In this document: positions 17,480 to 26,842 of the stretch, piece after piece
Layout: every line of letters begins with the position of its first letter
How positions within the stretch are numbered: position 1 is the first letter of the stretch
Made by a program: the position numbers and the translations under genes
DNA from: Bradyrhizobium betae
GTDB taxonomy: Bacteria; Pseudomonadota; Alphaproteobacteria; Rhizobiales; Xanthobacteraceae
Direction of reading: 5' to 3'
Assembly (NCBI RefSeq): GCF_008932115.1
Contig: NZ_CP044543.1
Coordinates: forward strand, 5,400,501-5,464,500
DNA length: 64,000 nucleotides
Notes under the pieces: model-generated
What the model was told of the DNA's origin: nothing
What the model saw: the letters and a program-made list of their open reading frames with translations, nothing else
Databases searched by the model: none

Positions 17480-18316
17480 ATGAGCAGACCAGCCAATCCC
17501 GTGACGCTGCCGCTGGCAGACTATTCGCCGCAGCATTTCCTGCTCGCCGTTGTCGACGGTGTTGCCACCGTGACGCTCAATCGTCCCGAGCGCAAGAATC
17601 CACTGACTTTCGAGAGCTATCGGGAACTGACGGATTTCTTCCGCGCCTGCGCGTTCGACGATGCGGTCAAGACTGTCGTCGTCACCGGTGCCGGCGGCAA
17701 TTTCTCGTCCGGCGGCGACGTGTTCGAAATCATCGGCCCGCTCGTGAAGATGGATACCAAGGGGCTGACGGCGTTCACGCGGATGACCGGCGATCTCGTC
17801 AAGGCGATGCGGGCCTGCCCGCAGCCGATCGTGGCGGCGGTCGAGGGCATTTGCGCTGGTGCCGGCGCGATCATCGCCATGGCCTCGGACATGCGCCTTG
17901 CGGCCAGCGGCGCCAAGGTAGCGTTCCTGTTCAACAAGGTCGGTCTCGGCGGCTGCGACATGGGCGCCTGCGCGATCCTGCCGCGGATCATCGGACAGTC
18001 CCGCGCTTCCGAACTGCTCTACACCGGCCGGTTCATGACCGCGGAGGAGGGCGAGCGCTGGGGCTTCTTCAGCCGCATCGTCACGCCTGAGCAGGTGCTG
18101 CCTCAGGCGCAGTTGCTGGCCAAACAGGTCGCGGACGGCCCGACCTTCGGCAACACTATGACCAAGCGCATGCTGGCGATGGAATGGGCGATGTCGGTGG
18201 AAGAGGCGATCGAGGCGGAAGCCGTTGCCCAAGCCCTGTGCATGACGACGGCCGATTTCGAGCGCGCCTTCGAAGCCTTCGCCAACAAGGTCAAGCCGGT
18301 ATTCAGGGGCGACTAG
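17480..18316 (+). CDS. Enoyl-CoA hydratase/isomerase family protein
   Basis: A 278-residue crotonase-fold protein. Oxyanion-hole segments [14 protein letters not shown] and [14 protein letters not shown], then [20 protein letters not shown], are clear. AAGGAG lies 6 bases before ATG 17480. The usual first catalytic Glu region ([22 protein letters not shown]) has Gly/Cys/Asp variation, so hydration activity in the standard sense is not certain and a ring-hydrolase or isomerase role is possible. It is followed after 99 bases by the monooxygenase/reductase gene with its own operator. Confidence 0.85.
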   Translation: MSRPANPVTLPLADYSPQHFLLAVVDGVATVTLNRPERKNPLTFESYRELTDFFRACAFDDAVKTVVVTGAGGNFSSGGDVFEIIGPLVKMDTKGLTAFTRMTGDLVKAMRACPQPIVAAVEGICAGAGAIIAMASDMRLAASGAKVAFLFNKVGLGGCDMGACAILPRIIGQSRASELLYTGRFMTAEEGERWGFFSRIVTPEQVLPQAQLLAKQVADGPTFGNTMTKRMLAMEWAMSVEEAIEAEAVAQALCMTTADFERAFEAFANKVKPVFRGD

Positions 18317-18363
18317 GTCAGCGGGCTTTGATCGCAGCCCAGCCAGCGACGAGGACTTGCGCG

Positions 18364-18389
18364 AAATTATTTTAGGGTTAAAATAATTT
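18364..18389. promoter_or_regulatory. AT-rich operator copy 3, perfect 11-bp inverted repeat
   Basis: AAATTATTTTA and its exact complement TAAAATAATTT flank a 4-base spacer (GGGT). It ends 26 bases before the ATG of the fused monooxygenase/reductase. It contains the core ATTTTAGGGTTAAA shared with the other five copies and is the most symmetrical of the six. Position near the start codon suggests repression. Confidence 0.7.
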
Positions 18390-18415
18390 CCGCCGGGTCA
18401 ATTGGCGAGGCTCCC

Positions 18416-20767
18416 ATGAAAGTCGCGATCATCGGTGGTGGACCTGCGGGTCTCTACGCAGCGATCCTGCTCAAGAAGCAGCGCCCTGGCGCTGACATCA
18501 CCGTGTATGAGCGCAACCGTGCCGACGACACGTTCGGCTTCGGCGTCGTGTTCTCCGATGCGACGCTCGATAATTTCGAGAAACACGATCTTCCGAGTTA
18601 CCAGCGCATCACCCAGGAGTTCGCCTATTGGGACGACATCGCCGTGCATTTCCGCGGCACCGTCCACCGGGTCGGCGGTAACGGTTTTTGTGGCTGCTCG
18701 CGGCAGAAGCTGCTTCTGATCCTTCAGGAGCGGGCGCGCGAACTCGGTGTCGGCTTGCATTTCGAAGTGGATATCGATGACGAATCCCGCTTCGCTGATG
18801 CCGATCTCGTTCTGATCGCCGACGGCATCAACAGCCGTTTCCGCGAGAAGTATGTCGATCATTTCCAGCCCGAGGTCGATCTCCGCTCCAACAAGTTCGC
18901 CTGGATGGGCTCGACCAGGCCGCTCGATGCCTTCACTTTCATCTTCCAGGAGACGGAGTGGGGCCCGTTCATCGCCCACGCCTATCAGTACGAGGCGGGG
19001 CACTCGACCTGGATTTTCGAGACCGATCCGGAAACGTTCGAGCGCGCGGGGTTGACGGGGCTCGACGAGACCCAGTCCGCCGGGCGCATGGCCGACATCT
19101 TCGGCTGGTTCCTGGATGGGCATAAGCTGCTCACCAACCGCTCGATGTGGCGCAACTTCCCGATGATCCGCAGCAAGCGCTGGGTCAAGGACAACATGGT
19201 ACTGCTCGGCGATGCCAAGGCGAGCGCGCATTTCTCGATCGGCTCCGGCACCAAGCTGGCGATGGAGGATGCGATCGCGCTGGCTGAGGCGATGGAGAGA
19301 GCGCCCGGCATTCCGGCCGCGTTGGAGGTCTACGAGCACGGAAGGCGCGAGGAAGTCGAGAAGACGCAGCATGCCGCCGACGTCTCGCTGGTCTGGTTCG
19401 AGCACGTCGACCGCTTCTGGGAGTTTGATCCGGTGCAGTTCGCCTTCGGCGTGATGACGCGCTCGAAGGCGATCACCTATGACAATCTGAAACTCCGCGC
19501 TCCCGATTTCGTGGCGGAGGTCGAGAAGTCGTTTGCCAGGCAGGTTCACAGCAACGGCTTCGACGTCAACACCGACAAGCCGGTGGTGCCGCTGTTCCAG
19601 CCGTTTCGCTTGCGCGAGATGGAGATCGCCAATCGCACCGTCGTGTCGCCGATGTGCATGTATTCCGCCAAGGAAGGCGTGCCGACTGACTTCCATCTGG
19701 TACATTACGGCTCGCGCGCGATCGGCGGCGCCGGCCTGATCTTCACGGAAATGACCTGCGTCAGCCGCGACGCCCGGATCACGCCCGGTTGTGCCGGGCT
19801 ATGGAACGATGAGCAGGAAGCCGCTTGGCGCCGCATTGTGGATTTCGTCCACGCCAACTCGGCTACAAAGATCTGCCTGCAACTGGGCCATGCCGGCCGC
19901 AAGGGCGCGACCAAGCTGATGTGGGATGGCATCGATCGTCCCCTCGACGAGGGCGGTTGGGAAGTGTTCTCGGCCTCGCCGTTGCCCTATTTTCCGGACA
20001 GCCAGGTGCCGCGCGAGCTCGATCGCGCCGGCATGAGCGTTGTGAGGGATTCGTTCGTCGCAGCGGCTGAGCGCGGCGAGCGCTGTGGTTTCGATATGCT
20101 CGAGCTGCACTGCGCCCATGGCTATCTGCTCGCGAGCTTCATCTCGCCGCTGACGAACACACGCACCGACGAATATGGCGGTTCGCTCGAAAACCGGCTG
20201 CGCTTCCCGCTCGAGATCTTCGAGGCACTGCGCGCCGTTTGGCCGTCGCACAAGCCGATGTCGGTCCGCATTTCCGCGACCGATTGGGCGGACGGTGGCA
20301 TCACCGGCGATGACGCCGTTGCGATCGCGCGCGCCTTTGCCGAGGCTGGCGTCGATCTCGTCGATGTCTCGACCGGCCAGACCGTCCGCGATGCACAGCC
20401 GATCTACGGGCGCATGTTCCAGACGCCATTCTCCGACCAGGTCCGCAACGAGGCGCGCGTCGCCACCATGTGCGTCGGAAACATCACGACGGCGGATCAG
20501 GCCAATACCATTCTGGCCGCTGGCCGGGCAGATCTCGTTGCGCTCGGGCGGCCGCATCTGGTCGATCCGTTCTTCACCATGAAGGCGGCGGCCTGGTACG
20601 GGGCGGACGGGGCGTTCTGCCCGCCGCAATATCTGCCCGGCAAGGACCAGATTTTCCGCAACAGCGTGCGCGACAGGCAGGATCTCGAAGAGCTGAGAAT
20701 TAAGGCTAAGCCCAGGACGCGGGCCGAACTGAAGGCGGAGGCGACAAAGCCGCTTGCGGCGGAGTAA
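18416..20767 (+). CDS. Fused FAD monooxygenase / Old-Yellow-Enzyme reductase (2-aminobenzoyl-CoA monooxygenase/reductase or salicylyl-CoA 5-hydroxylase type)
   Basis: A 783-residue two-domain flavoenzyme. Residues 1 to about 380 form a class A FAD monooxygenase ([38 protein letters not shown]). Residues about 392-783 form an Old-Yellow-Enzyme-like FMN reductase ([49 protein letters not shown]). This architecture is that of 2-aminobenzoyl-CoA monooxygenase/reductase of Azoarcus and of salicylyl-CoA 5-hydroxylases. These hydroxylate the CoA-activated ring at C5, and the former then reduces it. The aromatic-CoA ligase at 24665 and RidA at 26370 favour an aminobenzoate route. GAGG precedes the ATG. 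Confidence 0.88.
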   Translation: MKVAIIGGGPAGLYAAILLKKQRPGADITVYERNRADDTFGFGVVFSDATLDNFEKHDLPSYQRITQEFAYWDDIAVHFRGTVHRVGGNGFCGCSRQKLLLILQERARELGVGLHFEVDIDDESRFADADLVLIADGINSRFREKYVDHFQPEVDLRSNKFAWMGSTRPLDAFTFIFQETEWGPFIAHAYQYEAGHSTWIFETDPETFERAGLTGLDETQSAGRMADIFGWFLDGHKLLTNRSMWRNFPMIRSKRWVKDNMVLLGDAKASAHFSIGSGTKLAMEDAIALAEAMERAPGIPAALEVYEHGRREEVEKTQHAADVSLVWFEHVDRFWEFDPVQFAFGVMTRSKAITYDNLKLRAPDFVAEVEKSFARQVHSNGFDVNTDKPVVPLFQPFRLREMEIANRTVVSPMCMYSAKEGVPTDFHLVHYGSRAIGGAGLIFTEMTCVSRDARITPGCAGLWNDEQEAAWRRIVDFVHANSATKICLQLGHAGRKGATKLMWDGIDRPLDEGGWEVFSASPLPYFPDSQVPRELDRAGMSVVRDSFVAAAERGERCGFDMLELHCAHGYLLASFISPLTNTRTDEYGGSLENRLRFPLEIFEALRAVWPSHKPMSVRISATDWADGGITGDDAVAIARAFAEAGVDLVDVSTGQTVRDAQPIYGRMFQTPFSDQVRNEARVATMCVGNITTADQANTILAAGRADLVALGRPHLVDPFFTMKAAAWYGADGAFCPPQYLPGKDQIFRNSVRDRQDLEELRIKAKPRTRAELKAEATKPLAAE

Positions 20768-20822
20768 CCGGCTGTGCGACCTTAACCCGTTGCCTGGCGT
20801 GTTTTGAGTGGAGTTGAGGGCG

Positions 20823-22073
20823 ATGAAGGCGATTATCGTCGGTGGCGGTATCGGTGGTCTGACTACGGCGTTGATGCTGCGTTCGCGCGGCATCGGTTGC
20901 GAGATTTTCGAGCAGGCGGACACTATCCGCGAGCTCGGCGTCGGCATCAACACGTTGCCCCATGCGATGCGCGAGCTCGCCAGCCTCGGCCTGTTGCAGA
21001 AGCTCGATGACGTCGCGATCCGCACCGACCAGCTCTACTACCTCAGCCGCCATGGCCAGGAGGTCTGGCGCGAAGCTCGCGGCGTTGACGCCGGCCACGA
21101 CGTGCCGCAATTCTCGATCCACCGCGGCCGCCTCCAGGGTGTCATCCATCGTGCCGTCGAGGAGCGGCTCGGGCCGGAAGCGATCCACACCGGCTGCCGG
21201 CTCGGCGCGTTCACGCAGGACGAGGGCGGCGTCACCGCTTATTTCTTCGATCGCGCCGGCGCGCACATCCACACCGCGCGCGGCGACATTCTGATCGGTG
21301 CTGACGGCATTCATTCGCGTATCCGTGACACGCTGTTCCCGAACGAGGGTCCGCCGTGCTGGAACGGCCTGATGCTGTGGCGCGGTGCGCGCGATTGGCC
21401 GCTGTTCCTCACTGGTAAATCGATGATCGTGGCCGGTGGCCTCAACGCCAAGGTGGTGATCTATCCGATTGCGGAAGGATCCAGTCCCGCCAGCCGCCTC
21501 ACCAACTGGGCAGTGCTGGTAAAGGTCGGTGAGGGCAATGCGCCGCCGCCGCGGAAAGAGGACTGGTCGCGGCCGGGCCGGCGCGAGGAACTGATGCCGC
21601 ACGTCGCGCGCTTTTCGGTGCCCTACATCGACGTGAAGAGCCTGATCTCGGCGACACCCGAATTCTACGAATATCCAACCTGCGACCGCGATCCTTTGCC
21701 CTATTGGTCGTCCGGGCGCGTCACGCTGCTCGGCGATGCCGCGCATCCCATGTATCCGGTCGGCTCGAACGGCGCGTCGCAGGCGATCCTCGACGCGCGC
21801 TGCCTCGCCGATGCGCTGGTGCGCGCTGAGCACCCGCGTCAGGCGCTGATGGAATACGAGAAGAAGCGCCTGCCGATGACGGCCGACATCGTCCGCTCCA
21901 ATCGGCGTGGCGGCCCCGAGGGCGTCATCGACGCCGTCGAGCAGCTCGCGCCCGACGGCTTTGACAATGTCGACAACGTCCTGAGCTATTCCCAGCGCGA
22001 GGCGATCGTGCGCGGCTACGCCACCAAGGCCGGGTTCGCCGCGGTGCCGGGACTTGCGGCAGTGCGCGCTTGA
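20823..22073 (+). CDS. PhzS-like FAD-dependent monooxygenase
   Basis: A 416-residue class A flavoprotein monooxygenase. The N-terminal MKAIIVGGGIGGLTTALML, GVGINTLPHAM, QFSIHRGRLQGVIH, ADGIHSRIRD and the FAD-ribityl motif GRVTLLGDAAHPMYPVGSNG are close to PhzS (5-methylphenazine-1-carboxylate 1-monooxygenase) and salicylate-hydroxylase-like proteins. ATG 20823 starts the dinucleotide fold. It lies 55 bases after the fused monooxygenase, on the same strand and without its own operator copy. It probably hydroxylates a carboxylated aromatic related to the pathway substrate, possibly a decarboxylative entry step; this is inference. Confidence 0.83.
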   Translation: MKAIIVGGGIGGLTTALMLRSRGIGCEIFEQADTIRELGVGINTLPHAMRELASLGLLQKLDDVAIRTDQLYYLSRHGQEVWREARGVDAGHDVPQFSIHRGRLQGVIHRAVEERLGPEAIHTGCRLGAFTQDEGGVTAYFFDRAGAHIHTARGDILIGADGIHSRIRDTLFPNEGPPCWNGLMLWRGARDWPLFLTGKSMIVAGGLNAKVVIYPIAEGSSPASRLTNWAVLVKVGEGNAPPPRKEDWSRPGRREELMPHVARFSVPYIDVKSLISATPEFYEYPTCDRDPLPYWSSGRVTLLGDAAHPMYPVGSNGASQAILDARCLADALVRAEHPRQALMEYEKKRLPMTADIVRSNRRGGPEGVIDAVEQLAPDGFDNVDNVLSYSQREAIVRGYATKAGFAAVPGLAAVRA

Positions 22074-22082
22074 CGTGAGTTG

Positions 22083-22541
22083 CTAGCCGGCGCCGGGAGG
22101 CGGCGGCAGAAAGTGGATGTTGAATTCGGCGGCCATCGCCACCACGTCCTCCGGCTTCTGTTCCTTCATGTTGTGAAGGCCCCAGAACAGATCGAACAGC
22201 TTTTTGGTCGGAGAGACCCAGAACAGCACCTTCGCGGTCTGCTCCGACTTGTTGAAGATACCGTGCGGCACGCCCATGCCGAGCCGGATCAGGTCGCCCG
22301 GAGTCGCCTGCGCCTCGGAGTTGCCGAGCACGAAATCGAGCTTGCCCTCCAGCATATAGAGATACTCATCCTGGTCGGGATGGATGTGCGGCGGCACGAA
22401 CGTGCCCGGCGGCAAGGTCGCGTGCCAGGAGAAGCTGTGCTCGGTGTTGCTCTTTGGCACGTAGGTCTGGCCGAGGATGTTCCAGGAAATGCCCTGAATG
22501 CCCTCGTTGGCCCGCGTGATGCCGGTGATCTCACTTTTCAT
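22083..22541 (-). CDS. Single-domain cupin protein
   Basis: A 152-residue cupin. Motif 1 is HIHPDQDEYLYMLEG, with two His and one Glu as metal ligands, and motif 2 is GDLIRLGMGVPHGIFN with the final His. A WNILGQTYVPK start and a Pro-rich C-terminal tail (FLPPPPGAG) are seen. Small cupins of this kind may be dioxygenases, isomerases or binding proteins; sequence does not decide. It lies just upstream (24 bases, same strand) of nothing but the divergent/convergent borders, and downstream of the binding-protein gene on the minus strand, so the two are probably one operon. Confidence 0.78.
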   Translation of the reverse strand: MKSEITGITRANEGIQGISWNILGQTYVPKSNTEHSFSWHATLPPGTFVPPHIHPDQDEYLYMLEGKLDFVLGNSEAQATPGDLIRLGMGVPHGIFNKSEQTAKVLFWVSPTKKLFDLFWGLHNMKEQKPEDVVAMAAEFNIHFLPPPPGAG

Positions 22542-22571
22542 GCAGTTCTCCCTTTAACGCGACGCGCAGCT

Positions 22572-23747
22572 TTAGTTCGCCGCCTTGCAGTCCTTGGCGT
22601 ACCGGTCGCCGTAATTCTCAAAGACCTTCTGAACGATCTCGGTCTGGAACTTGCCGTCCGGACGTTTTGCGACCTTGGTCAGGTAGAAGTCCTGGATCGG
22701 ATAGCCGTTGGTGTTGAACTTGAAGCCGCCCCGCAGCGAGGTGAAGTCGGCCTTCTTCAGCGCGGCTCCAACGGCTTCCTTGTTCGAGAGATCGCCCTTT
22801 ACGCCCTTGATGGCGCTGTCGATCAGCATCGCGGCGTCATAGGCCTGGAAGGCGTAGGTGCCGGGCACGATGTTATAGGCAGCCTCGTAGGCGGCAACGA
22901 ATTTCTTGTTCTGGGGATTGTCGAGATTGGGCGCCCAGTTCGCGCCGCCGAACATGCCGACCGCGGCATCCTGCTGCGCCGGCAGCGTCGATTCATCCAC
23001 CGTGAACGCCGAGAGCACCGGAATGCTGTCGGCAAGACCGGCCTGCTTGTACTGCTTGACGAGATTGACGCCCAGGCCGCCGGGCATGAACGTGAAGAGT
23101 GCATCGGGCTTCTGCGAGGAAATCTTGGAAAGCTCCGGCTGGAAATCCAGCGTGTTCAGCGGCATGTAGGACTCTTCGACGATCTCGCCCTTGTAGTCGA
23201 GCTTGAAGCCGGCCACTGAATCCTTGCCGGCCTGATAGTTCGGCACCATCAGGTACATGCGCTTGTAACCGCGATCCTGCGCGACCTTGCCGAGGATCTC
23301 GTGCACCTGGTCGTTCTGGTACGACGTCACATAGAAGAACGGGTTGCAGTCCTTGCCGGCAAAAGTCGACGGTCCGGCATTGGGACTGATCAGGAAGGTC
23401 TTGGATTCCGTGACCGGCCGATGGATGGCCTGGAGGATGTTGGAAAAGATCGGGCCGACCACGAAGTCGACCTTGTCGCGTTCGAGCAGGCCCTTGACCT
23501 TGGTCACGGCCGCGTCCGGCTTGAGCTCATCGTCGACCACGACGACCTCGACATCGCGGCCGCCCATCTTGCTGCCAAGGTCCTTCACGCCGAGCGCAAA
23601 GCCGTCGCGAACCTGCTGGCCAAGCGCGGCTGCAGGTCCCGACAGGGTCACGATCACACCCAGCTTGAGCTTTTCCTGGGCGAGGGCAGGGCTGATCGCG
23701 GTGCCAAGCAGCAAGGCCGCTGCGGTCAAGGTCAATTGCGTCTTCAT
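22572..23747 (-). CDS. ABC transporter solute-binding protein (branched-chain amino acid/aromatic acid, LivJ type)
   Basis: A 391-residue periplasmic binding protein with a signal peptide (MKTQLTLTAAALLLGTAISPALA, cut before QEKLK). The type I periplasmic fold is shown by LKLGVIVTLSGPAAALGQQVRDGF and VDFVVGPIFSNILQAIHRP. Homologues near aromatic-acid genes bind benzoate-like ligands. No cognate Liv permease or ATPase genes occur in the window, so it must work with a transporter encoded elsewhere. Operator copies 4 and 5 lie in the divergent region it shares with the MarR gene. It is probably co-transcribed with the cupin 30 bases downstream. Confidence 0.87.
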   Translation of the reverse strand: MKTQLTLTAAALLLGTAISPALAQEKLKLGVIVTLSGPAAALGQQVRDGFALGVKDLGSKMGGRDVEVVVVDDELKPDAAVTKVKGLLERDKVDFVVGPIFSNILQAIHRPVTESKTFLISPNAGPSTFAGKDCNPFFYVTSYQNDQVHEILGKVAQDRGYKRMYLMVPNYQAGKDSVAGFKLDYKGEIVEESYMPLNTLDFQPELSKISSQKPDALFTFMPGGLGVNLVKQYKQAGLADSIPVLSAFTVDESTLPAQQDAAVGMFGGANWAPNLDNPQNKKFVAAYEAAYNIVPGTYAFQAYDAAMLIDSAIKGVKGDLSNKEAVGAALKKADFTSLRGGFKFNTNGYPIQDFYLTKVAKRPDGKFQTEIVQKVFENYGDRYAKDCKAAN

Positions 23748-23888
23748 GATCCGTCCCCCGTGACATCAGGGCTTGCGTCGCAAGCCGCGTGCTCCGATCC
23801 AAGCTTATGCCGATGATGGCTGCCGCGGCAAGCAAGGCCGCGGCGTCGGGCCATCGCAGGCGGCGTTCATGCAAGCGCCGCGCCAATT

Positions 23889-23902
23889 GCTTGAATCTTA
23901 AA
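23889..23902. promoter_or_regulatory. AT-rich operator copy 4
   Basis: GCTTGAATCTTAAA, flanked symmetrically by AATT on both sides. It lies in the divergent region between the binding-protein gene (start 23747) and the MarR gene (start 23986). Confidence 0.6.
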
Positions 23903-23957
23903 GAAATTGGTACACGGTCGATTGTTGCAGCTTTAGGCTTGCGGCCGCCGCGGATTT

Positions 23958-23971
23958 ATTTGAAGCTCAAA
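23958..23971. promoter_or_regulatory. AT-rich operator copy 5, next to the MarR start
   Basis: ATTTGAAGCTCAAA, containing a perfect TTTGA/TCAAA dyad around AGC. It ends only 14 bases before the GTG of the MarR-type regulator, a position expected for autorepression. Confidence 0.62.
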
Positions 23972-23985
23972 ACGTTGGGGAATCC

Positions 23986-24516
23986 GTGCCGGCGCCAATG
24001 CCGGCCGTGCGTGACTGCATCAAGATGCTCGATTCCGAGACCAAAGCCGTCGAGACGCCGGAGGATCATGCCGAGGAGCTTCGGCTATGGCTGCGGCTGC
24101 TCACCTGCACGACCCTGATCGAGGGCGAAGTGCGTGGCCGGCTGCGGCAGCGTTTCGATGTCACGTTGCCCCGCTTCGATCTGATGGCGCAGCTCGACAA
24201 GGCACCCGACGGCATGACGCTGTCCGACGTCTCCAAGCGCATGATGGTGTCGAACGGCAACGTCACAGGCCTCGTCGAACGGCTCGTCGAATCCGGCCAT
24301 CTCGACCGGCGGACCTCGGAGACGGACCGCCGGGTCCAGGTGATCCGCCTCACAAAGCTCGGCCGTGCCGAGTTCCGCAGAATGGCTGCGGAGCACGAGA
24401 CCTGGATCGCCGATCTGTTCGCCGATCTGACGCCGAAGGATGTGCGCGAGCTGATGAGGCTCCTCGCCAAGACCAAGGCGTCGGCGCAGAAATCGGCTGC
24501 ACGCCGCCGGTCCTAA
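23986..24516 (+). CDS. MarR-family transcriptional regulator
   Basis: A 176-residue MarR-type winged-helix protein. The DNA-binding core is LPRFDLMAQLDKAPDGMTLSDVSKRMMVSNGNVTGLVERLVE, followed by the wing SGHLDRRTSETDRRVQVIRLT. An acidic N-terminus and a helical C-terminus make the dimer interface. GTG 23986 follows GGGGAA; ATG 23998 is an alternative. It lies in the middle of the aminobenzoyl-CoA cluster, and motif copies upstream of it and of its neighbours make it the likely cognate repressor, relieved by an aromatic acid or its CoA ester, as known for other MarR regulators of aromatic-CoA pathways. Confidence 0.88.
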   Translation: MPAPMPAVRDCIKMLDSETKAVETPEDHAEELRLWLRLLTCTTLIEGEVRGRLRQRFDVTLPRFDLMAQLDKAPDGMTLSDVSKRMMVSNGNVTGLVERLVESGHLDRRTSETDRRVQVIRLTKLGRAEFRRMAAEHETWIADLFADLTPKDVRELMRLLAKTKASAQKSAARRRS

Positions 24517-24598
24517 GCCCGCGAACTGCGGGTCCGCCAATCCCACTCTGCCGCAGGAAATTGCATGGGATGCCCAAAATCCACTATTGCGCCGAATT

Positions 24599-24612
24599 GC
24601 TTTAAGCCTAAA
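24599..24612. promoter_or_regulatory. AT-rich operator copy 6
   Basis: GCTTTAAGCCTAAA, preceded by AATT. It lies 53 bases before the start of the aromatic-CoA ligase at 24665. Confidence 0.6.
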
Positions 24613-24664
24613 ATGTTTCCCAGATAGTGCTGCCGGGTGCTTTCCATGCGCAAAGGAGCGTGCG

Positions 24665-26356
24665 ATGGCCAACGCCGCGAAGGTTCAAGTCTCGGGCTCG
24701 CATGACGGCAACGCCGCGACGGCCCATGTCGATACGTTCGCGCGGCAGCACCTGCCGCCGCGCGAGTTTTGGCCCGAGTTCATCTTCACGCGGCCGGAGC
24801 TGCAATATCCGCCGCGACTTAACTGCGTCAGCTATTTCCTCGACCGTTGGGTCGAAGAGGGCCATGGCGATGCGCCCTGCGTCATGAGTCCCGCCGTCAG
24901 CTACACCTATCGCGAACTGCAGGCGCTGGTGAACCGCATCGCCAACGTGCTGGTCGGCAAGCTGGGTCTCGTGCCCGGCGGCCGCGTGCTGCTGCGCTCC
25001 GCCAATAGTCCGATGATGGTTGCGACCTATCTTGCGGTGATCAAGGCCGGTGGTATCTGCGTTGCGACGATGCCGCTGCTGCGTGCCAAGGAGCTGTCTT
25101 ATCCAATCCACAAGGCGGAGATTACACTCGCGCTCTGCGACGGGAAACTCTCCGACGAGATGGAGAAGGCGAAGCTAGCTGCGCCCGGTCTTAGGCGCGT
25201 GGTCTATTGGGGCAACGGCGCCGCCGACTCGCTCGAGGCCTTGATCGCCGACGCAAGCCCCGAGTTCGCTGCTGTCGATACCGCCTCCGACGACATCTGC
25301 CTGATCGCCTTCACGTCGGGCACGACCGGCGATCCCAAGGGCACCATGCATTTTCACCGCGACATGCTGGCGGTCTGCGACGGTTATGCACGCAACATCT
25401 TGCGCGCGGAGCAGAAGGACCGCTTCATCGGCTCGGCGCCGCTCGCGTTCACTTTCGGCTTCGGCGGCGTGCTGTTCCCGATGCACATCGGCGCCTCCTT
25501 CGTCGTGCTGGAGAAGACGACGCCCGACGACATCCTGACCGCGATCGAGCACTACAAGACCACGGTCTGCTTTACGGCGCCGACCGCCTATCGCGCCATG
25601 ATCGGCAAGCTCCCGGGCCGCGACGTTTCCTCGCTGCGCAAATGCGTCTCCGCCGGCGAGACACTTCCCAAGCCGACCTTCGATGCCTGGCTCAAGGCCA
25701 CCGGTATCAAGCTGATGGACGGCATCGGCTCGACCGAGATGCTGCACATCTTCATCAGTGCGACCGAGGATGATATCCGGCCGGGCGCGACCGGCAAGCC
25801 GGTGCCGGGCTACGAGGCCAAGATCGTCGATGACGCCGGCGACGATATGCCGCCGGGCACGATGGGCCGTCTGGCCGTGCGCGGACCTACCGGCTGCCGC
25901 TATCTCGCCGACGATCGCCAGCGTAAATACGTCCAGAACGGCTGGAACATCACCGGCGATACCTATCTGATGGATAGCGACGGCTATTTCTGGTATCAGT
26001 CGCGCTCCGACGACATGATCGTATCGGCTGGGTACAACATCGCCGGAACAGATGTCGAGGCGGCGCTGCTGACGCATCCCTCGGTCATCGAGTGCGGCGT
26101 GGTTGGAGCGCCGGACGAGGCGCGCGGAATGATCGTGAAGGCCTACGTCATTGCCGCGCCCGGGGTGGCGCCGGATGCTCAACTCGCGGCCGAGCTGCAG
26201 GACTACGTCAAACGCGAGATCGCGCCGTACAAATATCCGCGTGCGATCGAATTCGTGATGCAACTACCGAAGACCGAGACCGGCAAGTTGAAGCGCTTTG
26301 CCCTGCGGCAACTGGCGCAGGCCGCCGTGACGTCATCGGGCGTCGCGGCAGAATGA
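24665..26356 (+). CDS. Benzoate-CoA ligase family protein, probably 2-aminobenzoate-CoA ligase
   Basis: A 563-residue AMP-forming aryl-CoA ligase. It shows the P-loop IAFTSGTTGDPKGTMHFH, GIGSTEML, the hinge region WNITGDTYLMDSDGYFWYQSRSDDMIVSAGYNIAGTDVE and the C-terminal LPKTETGKLKRFALR with the catalytic Lys. The N-terminal PPREFWPEFIFTRPELQYPPRLN is characteristic of benzoate/2-aminobenzoate-CoA ligases. ATG 24665 has AAAGGAG in front; an in-frame start at 24587 would place the operator inside the gene. It should provide the aryl-CoA used by the fused monooxygenase/reductase at 18416. Preference for aminobenzoate over salicylate or benzoate is inferred from context. Confidence 0.88.
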   Translation: MANAAKVQVSGSHDGNAATAHVDTFARQHLPPREFWPEFIFTRPELQYPPRLNCVSYFLDRWVEEGHGDAPCVMSPAVSYTYRELQALVNRIANVLVGKLGLVPGGRVLLRSANSPMMVATYLAVIKAGGICVATMPLLRAKELSYPIHKAEITLALCDGKLSDEMEKAKLAAPGLRRVVYWGNGAADSLEALIADASPEFAAVDTASDDICLIAFTSGTTGDPKGTMHFHRDMLAVCDGYARNILRAEQKDRFIGSAPLAFTFGFGGVLFPMHIGASFVVLEKTTPDDILTAIEHYKTTVCFTAPTAYRAMIGKLPGRDVSSLRKCVSAGETLPKPTFDAWLKATGIKLMDGIGSTEMLHIFISATEDDIRPGATGKPVPGYEAKIVDDAGDDMPPGTMGRLAVRGPTGCRYLADDRQRKYVQNGWNITGDTYLMDSDGYFWYQSRSDDMIVSAGYNIAGTDVEAALLTHPSVIECGVVGAPDEARGMIVKAYVIAAPGVAPDAQLAAELQDYVKREIAPYKYPRAIEFVMQLPKTETGKLKRFALRQLAQAAVTSSGVAAE

Positions 26357-26369
26357 AAAGGATCGAGAA

Positions 26370-26834
26370 TTGTCCGTGACGACGCCGAAAGGCCCGCAGC
26401 TCGCGGTGCTGCCGACCGCAGCCGAAGATGGCATTCGTTCTGGAGCGCAGGTGCTCCAGCCCTCCGGCTGGCCTGTGCCGAAGGGCTATGCCAACGGAAT
26501 GGCGGCCGAAGGGCGCATTGTCGTCACCGGCGGCGTGATCGGCTGGGACGCCGAAGAGCGTCTCGCGGATGGCTTCGTCGCGCAGGTGCGCCAGACCCTG
26601 AGCAACATCGCCGCGATTCTGGCCGAGGCCGGTGCTCGGCCCGAGCACCTCGTTCGCCTGACCTGGTATGTCGTCGACATGGACGAATATCTGGCGAACC
26701 TGAAGGAGCTTGGCAAGGTCTACCGCGCCACCTTCGGTGCGCACTATCCCGCGATGGCACTCCTCCAGGTGGTGCGCCTCGTCGAGAAGACGGCGCGCGT
26801 GGAGATCGAGGCCACCGCCGTCATTCCCAACTGA
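26370..26834 (+). CDS. RidA (YjgF/YER057c/UK114) family protein
   Basis: A 154-residue RidA-family protein, 13 bases after the ligase gene. It has GYANGMAAEGRIVVTGGVIGWD, a region with the SNIAAILAEAGARPEHLVRLTWYVVDM block, and HYPAMALLQVVRLVEKTARVEIEATAVI at the C-terminus. RidA proteins hydrolyse enamines/imines to ketone and ammonia. The product expected from 2-aminobenzoyl-CoA monooxygenase/reductase keeps its amino group on a reduced ring, i.e. an enamine, so a dedicated deaminase role fits well. The start is TTG 26370 or GTG 26376; there is no nearby ATG. Confidence 0.85.
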   Translation: MSVTTPKGPQLAVLPTAAEDGIRSGAQVLQPSGWPVPKGYANGMAAEGRIVVTGGVIGWDAEERLADGFVAQVRQTLSNIAAILAEAGARPEHLVRLTWYVVDMDEYLANLKELGKVYRATFGAHYPAMALLQVVRLVEKTARVEIEATAVIPN

Positions 26835-26842
26835 ATTGAGCC

